From Calycina herbarum (taxonomy: Eukaryota > Ascomycota > Leotiomycetes > Helotiales > Pezizellaceae), in the NCBI GenBank assembly GCA_001414485.1, contig LLEY01000155.1, positions 1 through 64,000 on the forward strand: a DNA stretch of 64,000 nucleotides. The letters are read 5' to 3'. The notes under the pieces are model-generated. The model worked only from the letters and a program-made list of their open reading frames with translations. It was not told the DNA's origin and searched no databases. This document shows, piece after piece, positions 10,130-21,698 of the stretch (position 1 is its first letter; the number at the start of each line of letters is the position of its first letter). Both the position numbers and the translations under genes were made by a program.

Positions 10130-11781
10130 GACTAGATTAGTAATAGATTATACTAATAAATTTCAACGTTATAAGACAAAATCAGGATAGAATACTATCG
10201 CTCTTATAGAACTCTTTTATAGAGGATTAAAGATATATATTTATAAGAAAATAGCTAAATAAAATATATAGTTTTAAACTATTATAGATATAATAGAGGA
10301 GGTTATCTAGTTAGATAACTATCTATATAAATTTAGAAAGAGTAACTCTAGATATAGAGAGAAGAGTAAGAGACTAGAGAAGTAGAAGCACGCCTATACT
10401 AATAAGTATAATAAGAAGGTAAATACTATATAGAAAAGGACTTTTCTAGAGAAAAGTAGACTTTTTATAATAGAACTATCAGGAATTAATCGGAATAATC
10501 GGAATTGGAATTGCCGAGTCTACGTGCCGAATAGGATACGATATAGATGTTGTTTCAGGATTTAGAATAGCCAGATAGCTCCGGACTTACTATTGTCCGA
10601 ACCTCTTGTAAATAGCTGCCTCCTCTCTATCGGGAAAGACTAATTTGGTCTTTTCCTTCGTATCAGAGCCTAGTATTCGGATATGTCATTCTATCGAACG
10701 TACTTCCATATACCTCTTTTGTAGTAGTATCCGTTTCGTGCCGTTACACTTTTCTAGAAGAAACGTAATCGACGGCGAGACTAGTAACTCTATTATACCT
10801 ATAGTAAACCAGGCTATAAAGTAACTAATTATAACTAGAAGAGGACGAAATCCTAGAAAGGAAAGAAATAGGTTAATACTACTATCTAAATAGAAGTAGT
10901 ATTACTTAATCGAATCGAACTTATAGACGCTAAGCTTAAGGCTAGGGGATATAGTATATAGATCGAGTATAATAAAGAAGTCGAGTTATAAGTCGAGCTA
11001 TAAGTTAGTAAAGTATAAAACGTTAACGATAATAGAGATCCGCTTCTTAAAGAATATTATAATATATAGTTAGAAATAGAGTATAAACTGCCTCTTTAAG
11101 TAGAGTATAAATCACTACTATCGACTAATTCTTTAGAATTATTAGACTTATCTTCTAGATTAGAAGAAGAAGTTAAGAATATAGGTTCTAAAGTTGAGAA
11201 AACGTAGGCTTTTACTAGGATATTCGAATAAGAGAATCGATAGATATATATAGATAACTAGAAGCTTAACTTCTAAAACTCTTATACTACTTAGAGTATT
11301 AAACCTACTCTTCTGATAATATATACTATTACTAGGAATAACTCTGATATAATAACTATAGTTAGCCTAGTTATAAGCCGAGAAACTATTAAGTTCAAAG
11401 AACATAGTTAGAGATAGATTAAGATATCTAGTTAGCCTAGAATAGGAGATATATAGATAGTCGTAGACCTTTAGGAAGAAACCAGCTTATAGTAGTAGCA
11501 GAGTTCTAGAGACTTTATAGAACGTCTAAAACCTAGCTTCTTAGATATATTACCTAGTAATAAGGAAACAACACTAGAAATAGAAGGCTAGTATATCGTA
11601 GTCGCTTTAGCTAGTAATATTAGAGTAATATTCTAAGAACCTAGAACTAAGAGGTTATTTAGTATAATCTTTTAGGAAATAAACGAATATAATATTAAAT
11701 AAGAAACAGAGATAGTATAAAGAGAACTTTACTATCTTATAGTTAGAGAATTATAGTCTATTAAAATAATAAATAAAACTA
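10130..11781 (+). pseudogene. gag region of Gypsy element D (RIPed)
   Basis: A capsid-like block is readable at about 10140-10260 (VIDYTNKFQRYKTKSG, then ALIELFYRGLKD), matching the retrotransposon gag family (Ty3/Gypsy 'DWYTKFQ...FYRGLK' pattern), followed by a basic stretch. From 10900 to 11781 the frame is rich in Glu, Lys and Ser with many RIP stops and no domain I recognise. A GC-richer segment at about 10475-10790, containing tatcagagcc at 10664-10673, does not look like gag and may be a small separate insertion, possibly an LTR scrap. I could not find its ends. Confidence 0.6.
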
Positions 11782-13641
11782 ACGTGTTTTATCACTTAGC
11801 GAGCCACATCACTTGGCGAGCTATTTTTCCCCACCACTAACCATCTAACTACAAGACGCGATTCTTCATATTAAAATAACTCAAACACAAACAATTAAAG
11901 CTCGAATCACTCTTGCGATCGAAGCAAAGCGAACGAACCCGCGTTTAAGCCAACGTAAGCTAGCAAAGCAGTTTAACATCCCTCGATCGACATTATAGCA
12001 TAGAATAGCTGGTCACACCTCGTAGACAGATACCTAGCATAGGCAGCCGAATCTGACTCTAGTAGAAGAGGAGGCGATTGTTCAATATATTCTCGACTAA
12101 GATGCTAGAGGGTTTTCGCCCCAGAGAGCGGATGTATAAGATATAGCCGACCTTCTAATAGACAAGCGTGGCACGCGACGCGTCGGGAAGTGCTAGACCT
12201 CTCGCTTTATTCAACGACGACCAGAGCTTTCTACGCGTCTTTCTCGCGCCTACGACTACTAGAGAGCCCTCTTAGAAGATCTAGACATATTAAGCGCGTG
12301 GTTTCGATTAGTTACAAATATGTGTACAAAGTACGGGATCCAAGACTCCGATTTCTATAACTTCGACGAGACCGGCTTTATAATAGGCATAATCGGCGGA
12401 AAGACGGTCGTTACACGCTCCGATCAACAGTCTAATCCAAAGCTTATTCAGCCTAGCAATCGGGAATAGGCTACAGCGATTTGTGCAGTTACAGCAGACA
12501 GCTATATAGTACCCCCTTTTCTATACGTTTAAGGTCGATTTCACCTTACGCCTTAGTACCAGAATAGCAACATACTAGCGGATTAGGTTGTTAAAACGAC
12601 TCAAAACGGTTAGACTGATAATAATACAGGTTTAGAATAGCTTAAACACTTTAATCAAGCAACTCGGGCACGTCGAGTTAGCCGTTATCGGATGCTTATA
12701 TTAGACGGTTATAAGAGCCACGTCAACGCTGAGTTCAACGAATACTATAAGGAAAACGATATAATACCACTATGCCTACCTCCTCATTCTTCGCACTTAA
12801 CTCAGCCTCTTGACGTCGGCTTATTTAGCTCGTTAAAACAGGCATACGGCAACCAGATATCACGTCTAGTCCGGCTTCAAATCACATATATCACCAAGGA
12901 CGAGTTCTTTCCTACGTTCAAAGCAGCCTTTACCATAGTTTTTATAGAAAAAAACGTTAAAGGTAGCTTCCAAGGGTCTGGCCTAGTACCTTGGAACCCA
13001 CAAGCAGTAATATCAAAGCTAGATATTCGTTTACAGACGCCTTCTCTCTATAGAACACCTCCTAGTTCACCCCGACCTTGGGTCTCCTAGACGCCAAAGA
13101 ATACAATTAAAGCTATTTCCCAGTCTACTCTAATTAAAGATCGGGTAGCTAAGCACTAAGGAAGCTCGCCAACTCCGATCATTACTACTGTCGACCAGCT
13201 AGCAAAGGCTACAGTCGCGATTAACCATAAGTTAACGCTTATGACTAATAGAATTAAGACGCTTAAAGAGGCAAATAAAGTCCTTTCAAAGCGGCGACGC
13301 GTGAAAAGAACTCGTTTACAGGATTCTAGACTTCTTACTAGATCGCAGGCAGGGCAGCTTTTAAAGGATAAGGGCTTAGTTGAAGAAAAAAGACGCGACG
13401 AAGATGTTAGCGAGGGTTCGTCGAAGCGGCGCCGCACGACTGGTCGGGTCTGTAGTATCTGCCGCAAACCTAGCCATAATGTAAGAACCTGCTCAGAGGC
13501 TGTAGATGTATCTAGTTCATCAGACTCCGATTTAAATTAACTGTTTTAAGCTTGATTTAGTAGTGTTATAGGGTTTAGTAGTTAGGAGGTCTAGAAAAGT
13601 GGCTCGCCAAGTGATGTGGCTCGCCAAGTGATAAAACACGT
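11782..13641 (+). mobile_element. Pogo/Fot1-like DNA transposon, 1,860 bp, TA target site
   Basis: Terminal inverted repeats begin ACGTGTTTTATCACTTAGCG at 11782 and are mirrored at 13598-13641. TA flanks both ends (11780-11781 and 13642-13643). Each TIR holds two direct copies of a CACTTGGCGAGCC-type box, probably transposase sites. It is inserted in the gag-protease region of element D and is far less RIPed than its host, so it arrived later. It holds one transposase gene. Confidence 0.95.
11876..13540 (+). pseudogene. Pogo/Fot1-like transposase (DDD), lightly RIPed, 554 codons
   Basis: A single frame runs from 11876 (ATA, very likely a RIPed ATG) to TAA at 13538-13540 with about a dozen TAG/TAA stops of RIP type. 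N-terminal helix-turn-helix: ARITLAIEAKRTNPRLS, then KLAKQFNIPRSTL. A CENP-B-type second DNA-binding domain follows (EEEAIVQYILD...GFSP...DLLIDKRG). DDE catalytic residues: D164 (FDETGF), D277 (LILDGYKSH) and D313 (LTQPLDVGLF), a DD35D arrangement typical of pogo/Fot1. The C-terminus has a basic patch and a CCHC-like knuckle (CSICRKPSHNVRTC, residues 526-539). Catalytic Asp residues are intact; only stops and the lost start disable it. The transposase cuts and pastes the element at TA. Confidence 0.93.
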
Positions 13642-14107
13642 TATAGCTAAATAGATAGATTATTATCTAAGTACTATATCTAACTAGTCTATAAAAAAAC
13701 GATTTATTAGAACCTTACTAGAACTAGAACGAACTATAGAATATAGATTAATATACGAGGTAGCTTCTATAGATTCAGAGAAAGTAACCTTCTTTCTAAA
13801 ATCTAGTAGAGAAGACAGAGATAGACGGAGATTTAAAGTATACTTTATAAAAAGAGAATTAAATACTACCTCTAGAAAAAATCAGTTAATTATAACTATA
13901 AGAATATAAGGAAAGGAACTCCGAGTTATAATTAACTCTAGAGTAATAGGTAATTTCCTTTCTCTAATAGCTTTAAAGAAGCTAAATATTCTAATTAATA
14001 GTATAAGGCTATATCGCCTAAGAGTGATTAATAGAATAGACGTTATATACTAGAATAGAATTATTAACTAGTAAACTATTCTAATAAAAGTTAATATTAA
14101 AGGATAC

Positions 14108-14277
14108 TATCGGTATTTATAAGTAGTTAGTACTTATACGTACTCTTCTCGCTTAGTAAGAAGAGCAGGTATTTAAGTAGAACCGAGTATAGCTTATACT
14201 CGGTATATATCAACGATAGTTATAACGATAATATACTCTTTTTATATTAAGCTATTAACTACTAAGTTAAACTAACA
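14108..14277 (+). repeat. 5' LTR of the Copia element (170 bp)
   Basis: Contains an internal palindrome ACCGAGTATAGCTTATACTCGGT (inverted ACCGAGTATA arms around GCT) that is also in the 3' LTR. Differs from the 3' LTR by RIP-type transitions. Confidence 0.92.
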
Positions 14278-14563
14278 CTGATTAGTAGACGTATAGATTA
14301 GACAACTTAGAACTACTATACTCTAATCCTTAGGATTATACGTTTATATAGTTACGAAAGTTAGATAAGTAGGACTCTCTCTTAGATTAGTATACTCTAC
14401 TAGTTATACTTATTAAATCAAGTATATAATACTTAAACCGATCCTCTCTCTTAGATTATACGATCCTACTAGTTTATAAAACTTATAAATTAATTTTAAA
14501 CTCTACGAATTATAATTATAAAACTATACTACGAGGACGACTTACTACTACTAAAAACATATA

Positions 14564-14702
14564 AAATCTACTATAACCTTTATAACTTATATATATACAA
14601 ATCTACTATAAACTCTACGAATTATATATATAGAATCTACTATAACCTTTATAACTTATATATATATAGAATCTACTATAAACTCTACGACTTATAATTA
14701 CT
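14564..14702 (+). repeat. Leader tandem repeat of the Copia element (two ~69-bp units)
   Basis: Two head-to-tail copies start AATCTACTATAACCTTTATA (14564 and 14633), each also containing a half-unit AATCTACTATAAACTCTACG. They lie between the 5' LTR and gag. Confidence 0.75.
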
Positions 14703-14799
14703 AAATACCTTATAATCTCTTCGACTTATAAAACCCTTAGATAGTCTATAACTACTAGATTAACTCGTAGAAGGCCGTTCGACTCTAATAAAACCTTAT

Positions 14800-17700
14800 A
14801 ACCTCGGATAACCTATAACATCTGACTTATATTCTAATAAGGTAATATCTGAAATACTTGACCTACTTCTTCTAATCTTAGATAACTTAGTATAAGGAAT
14901 AACATTCTACTACCTATACTATAGCACTACTATTATCTTAGGCTAAGAATAAGAAGGCTACGGCTTTTATAGAAGAAAAGATTTAAGAATACGATAACGA
15001 AGGAATAGACGATAATTATCTCTAGAAGATATATCGAATATACTTTAATAACTAGCCTAAATCGAAGTTTATATAAACAGCTTAAAATACCTTAATAAAG
15101 ATATAACAAGTACTTCGAAAAAGAGGTATATAAGTGGAGATAGATAGCCGTAAGAGAATAATACTATAGACACTCTACGACACGGCTTAAGAACTCGTAC
15201 GTACTAAATAGACGATTAAGAAACTAAGGAAGGAAGTGATTAAGAATAAGACTTAGTTAGTAGAGATAGCTACGAGATACGCGTATATTAAGGCTTATCT
15301 TAAACGATTCCCTAAACTAATCGACTCTTCGAATACAACTACAGCCTCGGTTAACCTTACTTCGAATAATATTCCTTTAAATAATATTCCTTTAAATAAC
15401 TTCTCTATAAACAGCATTCCTCTAAAGCATATTCCTTTAATGTCTATAAATAATATTCCTATTCCTATAACACTACTACCGGACGAATATAGCTAGGATT
15501 ACTTACGGTTACTCGGCAACCTTATAAAGTTATACTTAGAAGAGCAGAAGTACGAAAGTAAGAGAGATAACTTCAAACTCAAATCTATTATCTTTAAGAA
15601 TATATATAAGCGTTGTAGTATACTACTCTTAGTATATAACCTAGCTTTCCTAATTATACTTAAGAGCTAGGTATCTAACTACTTCTATATAAGTGTATTT
15701 AAGAACGGAAGAGATTAATTATACGAATTCCTTTCTACTACTATCTAGACGTACTTCGAAGACGAACTATACGCTAGAAGCTAATCTTCTAAATAGAACT
15801 GTACTATACTATTATAAACGAAGTCTAAGCCGGAATACTCGGATAAAACGCTAAGCGAGTGTTTTAAGGCTATGCTATCTAAACTAGAAGAACTACGATA
15901 TAGGCTTCTAGAGAATATATAAGGTAATAGCTAATTAACTAACAAGTTACTTATAGTATATAAGGAAATACTAGAATACTAGAACGCGTACTTAACCCTA
16001 CCTTAGAATTCCTCTCTCTAGAGTACTATTACGCTCTTAAGAAGCTCTATTCGCAACTATGAAGTAAGCTATAAAACTACCGAGACTTTAATATCTTACT
16101 ACTATAACTTAAACTCTAAGACCTTAATAACGAATCGTTACTTCTATAAGTATAATAATAACCAGGGACAAGAACGTAGACCTAGCAAAAGTACTAAGTA
16201 TTATATATATAATAAGAAAGGCTACCGATCCTAGAACTATACCTAGGAGGAACAGGATCGTTACTTTGCTAAATAGTAAAAGAGTAATAAAACCAGCTTC
16301 TAAGACAGGGATAGTGCCTTTATTAAGAAAGTATACTATACGTATATTATAAATATAGAACGTACGGAAGAAGAGGATATAGTAGAAACTCTTTAGACAG
16401 TTGCTTTGTCTACTAACGATAGTAACTTAGAAGACGAGGTTATCTACTACTTAGTCACTTCTATAGAACGAACCGATAACTTAAGTGCTTAAACCCTTAC
16501 TACTAGCTTAATAAGCCTAATATAAAAGCACTTATTCTACGGATATATTCTACTATTAATCTCTAATACTACTTCTAAAAAGAACAGCTAGTTTACTAAG
16601 GAAGTGTTTACTTCTATAGCTAAAAAGTACGTAGAGGATTACTTCTTTAGAGTTATAATCGATACTAGAGTAGTACGGAAGTCGAGTATAAGATACGATT
16701 AATATCTCGCTTATAGTAAGCACGTTAATAATATCCTAATTAATAAAAGCACTAAGAGACACTTTAATATCTAGTTTAGTAAGAGATTTACCTCTTCTCT
16801 TAGTTTAATCACTATTAGTATACCTGTTAGTTATACGGAATTCTATATTATATAATTAGATATACTGTTTATCCTATATATTAACGATATAGATAAGTTA
16901 CGTATCTTATTAAATAATCTTAAAAACGTTCTTATATAGAAAGATAGTAAGAGAAGAGAAACTAAACGCTTTGATATTATAAGACAGTTTAGACATCCTT
17001 TCCTTCTTTAGAACGAAGCTATATATAATCTTATCTAGGAATTACTATACTACTTATTAGAAGTCGATATCTACCGTCTATATAGACGATTCGACTATCT
17101 CTTAGTACTACGTTTATAACGTATACTAGAGAAGGCTGGTTATAATATCGATTAAGGTATATTATAGTATCTTATAAAGTACTATAAATACTACTAAAAG
17201 TATAGAAAGTTACCTAGCTGGTTTAAGTTTACGCTCTACGACGATATCGAGTTTAATTATAATATAATCATAGACGTCTTCTTTTTAGAAGAAAAGGCGG
17301 TCCTATATATTATAGACTAAGTAACTTAATACTAATCCGGAGAGTTTTTACTAGATATAAGTGTAAAAAGCGCTTAGAAGACTCTTTAGAAGTGCTAGAT
17401 AAACACCTATTTAGAACCTCTAAATTATATTACTATAGACGAAGAGAAGAACTTTATTACTAAGGAATTCAAGAGATACGCTAACTTAATAGGAATTAAG
17501 GTTAAGATAGTACTAGTTAAGATATATAACTTGATCGGTATAGTAGAACGTTACTATAGGCTAATTAGGTATATATACTCGATTATCCGAGAATAACAGC
17601 TAGAACTTATAAGGACTTTAATACTATAAATAGTATTTAAAGCTATTAATAATATAGCAGGACTAAATAGACTAGTTCCTACCTTACTAGTATACGGTGC

Positions 17701-19990
17701 TTATCCCTATATAGCTAAGAGTAATACTCTATTCTAATTAATATCCTAGAGGTCTAAAACATATAAGAAGGCTACTAAGGAAGCTTATAAGTTACTTATA
17801 AAACGACAAGTTAATAATACTATTTATACTCGGAATAGTCTATTATCTAATAGAATTAAGAACTTACTACTTAATACGGAAGTTCTTATATAGCGAGAAC
17901 ATAAGAGGTCCTAGACCAGGCCCTTTCTATTATAAGAAATAGACAACGAGGATTATATTATAATACTACTAAGTAGACCTACAAGGTTTAGATCTATAGT
18001 AGTAAAACCATACTTAAAAGAACTCTCTAAGACTCTCGAACTAAGTATAATATACTATAAAAACGTCTGTTAATACTTAGACGACGAGGAAGCTTAACTA
18101 TATCTATAAACTTATAACTAGGAACTACTAGTTCGACCTCGAACCCGTTACTAACTCTAGCAACTTCTAGAACGTTAGAATACTTATATAGATCTACTAG
18201 AATTATTATTAAATCGAGATCTACTTTTAAACTAGATATTAAATTTATAATAAAAACGTAGACGAGGAAGACTACGAAAGTATCTAAGACTATACTAGTC
18301 TTCTAATACTCTAATATAAGAGATAGACGTCGAGGCCTTAGATAATAATACTAAGGAATACGTTACTTTAACCGATATCGAGATCTTTATCTCCTCTATA
18401 GAAGATAACTACGATATTAAAGTATTTATAGCTAATAATAGTATAATTTACGTCGAGTTACGTTAAAAGGAAATCAATAGTCTTATAAACCGTAGCGTAT
18501 TTAAGATAATTACCTAGGAAGAACTACCTTTAGATACTAGAATCTTTAGATACTAGAATCTTTAGATCCCGATTCGTTGATAATATCAAGCTTAAGAGTA
18601 TAGTACTTGCTTTTATAAAGTTAAGACTAGTGATTCAAGTATATAATAATACTAGAAAGTCACTAGTACTTACTTAAGCTCCTACTATCTAAAGGGTTAG
18701 TTAAAGGATAATACTAGTACTAATAACTATCTTTCTAGAACTTTAAGTATAGAGTCGAGATATTATATAAGTATATACTTAATCTATAATAGAACTGAAT
18801 TAGAAGTTCTTTATATAACCGCTAAAAGGATATCTATAGTAGGAGGGTCTATTCTTTAAAGTGATTAAGCTCTTATATAGTATCCTAGAGGCTAGTAACC
18901 ACTGGTTTATAATATACTAGAAGTACTATATAGATAAGCTTTCTATACTCTAATCCACTTTCGACCCCTACCTTTTATATACTAAAGAAAGCAACTCTTT
19001 TAGTATAATAGGACTTTAAACTAACGATACTCTTATACTTATAAACGCTGTCTTTCTTACTAAGAAAGAATAAGCAATTAAGGAAGCTGGCTTCTCGTCT
19101 AAGGAAAGAGAATAACTTACGATAGATTACCTAATTAAGTTTAATAGAGGCCTTATTACTAAGTATTAAGACGGCTTAATATCGCTTTCCTAGGACTACG
19201 CTAAGAACCTAAACTTAGTATAAAAGTTACTAGCCGAAACTGTTAATACTAAGGGATTATTCTATATAGTATCTACCAAAGATTAATACGTCGTCTAGAG
19301 AGCTTAAGAGGTATATCTAGTAACTATATTACAACTAGAAGCCGTATTTGATCTAGTCTACGCTGTCTAGACAACCGATCTATAAAAGAACGATATTAAC
19401 CTTTTTAATAAACGTATTTAGTAACAAATCGACAATACTATAAGAGGTCTTACGTACGTTAAATTAGACAAGGACTCGCTTAAACTCTACGCTTTTATAG
19501 ATAGATCTTTTATAAATAATAAGAATCTCTTATTCTAAATTAGATACGTAATTATACTCGTAGATAAGGACAATAATACTAATATTCTATATTGGTCTTC
19601 TACTAAGTATAAGCGTGTAACTCGTAGCGTTTTAGCCTTAGAATTATATATAATAAGCTCTAGCTTTAACGCTGCTACTTCTATTAAATTAACCTTAGAA
19701 AGTATTCTTTCCTTTAAAATCCCTCTTATTATATATACTAACTCGAAGTCTATTTACGAGTATATAGCTAAATTAGGAACTACTAAAGAGAAGCGTCTAA
19801 TAATTAACGTTATATACTTAAGAGAGGTATACGAGCTAAGGGAGATTAACGAGATTAAGTAGATAGATAGCAAAAGTAACTCTACAGATACTATAACGAA
19901 AAGGAGTTGTTATAACGCCTTCTAAAGGCTAATCGACATAAATAAGCTAGATATAAGAGTTATAGAATAGGTAGAACGAAACGAGGAGTA
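14800..19990 (+). pseudogene. gag-pol of the Copia element (heavily RIPed)
   Basis: Gag: KKATAFIEEKIQEYDNEG near 14950, a Pro/Asn-rich stretch built of NNIPL repeats (about 15365-15470), and a zinc-knuckle-like YYIYNKKGYRS.NYT (about 16200), which would be CYVC...C...H before RIP. Protease-like region about 16650-16860. GAG-pre-integrase and integrase at about 16980-17700: FRHPFLL.NEAIYNLI, EFNYNIIIDVFFLEEKAVLYI, then VERYYRLIRYIYSIIRE. RT end and RNase H at about 19200-19960: VTILQLEAVFDLVYAVQTTD, then YWSSTKYKRVTRSVLALELY and IYTNSKSIYEYIAK. The first half of RT is too eroded to read. Function lost throughout. Confidence 0.85.
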
Positions 19991-20092
19991 ACCTAGGTTA
20001 TAGAACTAAGTACTATATCTGGTTAGAGAGAATAAGACTGATTTTTAATAATTTTTAAAGTACTACTTCTACCGACTTTGAAGAAGTGCTAG

Positions 20093-20262
20093 TGTCGGTA
20101 TCTACAAGTGGTTAGCACTTATACGTGCCCTTCTCGCTTAGTAAGGAGGGCAGGTATTTAAGTAGAACCGAGTATAGCTTATACTCGGTATATATCAACG
20201 ATAGTTATAACGATAATATACTCTTTTTATATCAAGCTATTAACTACTAAGTTAAACTAACA
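20093..20262 (+). repeat. 3' LTR of the Copia element (170 bp)
   Basis: Starts TGTCGGTATCTACAAG and ends AACTAACA, immediately followed by TSD GATAC. Less mutated than the 5' LTR. Confidence 0.93.
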
Positions 20263-21698
20263 GATACTATTTAGATATATAATTTAATATTATTAAAATA
20301 GGAAGTAAGAAAGTAATACTTAGTATACTATAGATTTAAGAATATAATCTAGATATTAATTAGAAGGCTTAGATAGTAATCTTTAGTTAATATAAATATA
20401 TAGGTTTGTATTTTTAACTATAAGACTAGAATAAGATTAGTGCTATCTCTTCTAATATACTAGGACACCTAGCTTAGAATCTTCTATAGATTAGTAAGAG
20501 AGCTAATAACGAAATACCTATATAGTATAGAGAATTTACAAAGTTATTCAAAGACTTAGAAGATATATATACTCTTCTTAAATATTAACTATAGAATTAT
20601 AAGATTAAACTAATAGAGAATTATAACCTTAGAAAGTAGAAGCTTCGACTATATAACTAGAATAACTTAGCTTTACTAGAAAGTTATATTTAATAACGTG
20701 GTTTATTAGAACCCGGATTATATTAGAAACCGGATCAGTTTTCCTTAGTATTAAACTTAGAATATTAATAAATCAACTATAACATATTAAATCAACTAAA
20801 ACTACTTAGAATCCGAGGAACTAGATATATCTACAGCCTTTTAACAAGTTCGTACGTTATAACTAGCTTTTCTATAGATTCTATAGTATCGCCTAGATAG
20901 TTAACTCTTCTTATAACTACTCTCTACCGTATATACGTCGCGTCGTATCTGCTTATCTATATCCTTCTAGGCTATAATATCCTATATATTCTCTACTATA
21001 AGTATACCCCCTTAATAGACACAAGCCTTTTTAGCTCTATAGCGTTTACTTAAGGCTTCGTTAGCTACTCGAAGAGTACGTACCTTAGTAGACAGAAGAG
21101 TTATCTTATAAGCTATTCGCTCTATACCCTTAGCTAATATAGCAACTGTCTCGAAGAGAAGAGTTAGTAAGCTCTCTTAATAACAGGTAATTCGATTTCG
21201 AATAAGTGTTATTTATAAAAGAGCTTTAGTTAGATTAGAAAGGGTCTAGGAGACCTAAGGATTAGTATTAGAAGTAGAGGGTCTAGAAGAAGTTAGAGTT
21301 TATAACTTTATATTAAGCTTTAAAAGTACTACTTATAGGTTAAAGAGTACTAAGCTAGCTCTACAGAATCTAGCCTAAGCGTTTTAGGCTATTATAGATT
21401 CCTTATATACTATTATAAAGGCTAGAAAGAACTCTACCTTCGTAATATAGTTAATATAGGCTTTAATAAACGTCTTAATCTATCGACTATACGCTCGCTT
21501 TAATATACTAAAGTATCTAATATTAAGTAGCTAGGTTAGATAAGACGAATAAGAAGGTAGTCTAAGAGTTATAATATTATATATCTTATAATACTCTTAG
21601 AACTCGGCTAATTTATAACTCTTATACCTATCTAATACTAGTATTCGATATAGACTCTTTATATAAGTAGTAGTATATTTATTAAAGTGTTTTAGCTA

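Larger units (their letters stand above)
14103..20267 (+). mobile_element. Complete Ty1/Copia retrotransposon (14108-20262, 6,155 bp) with TSD GATAC
   Basis: LTRs of exactly 170 bp at 14108-14277 and 20093-20262 begin TGTCGGTATCTAC (TATCGG in the RIPed 5' copy) and end AACTAACA. GATAC repeats directly at 14103-14107 and 20263-20267. Internal order is gag with zinc knuckle, protease, integrase, RT, RNase H, with integrase before RT, which defines Copia. The element lies between the protease and RT parts of Gypsy element D. Nearly every CAG/CAA/TGG in the internal frame has become a stop. Confidence 0.95.

Noticed and set aside
13156..13467. 103-codon minus-strand frame
   Set aside because: Antisense to the C-terminal part of the pogo transposase, which has clear homology on the + strand.
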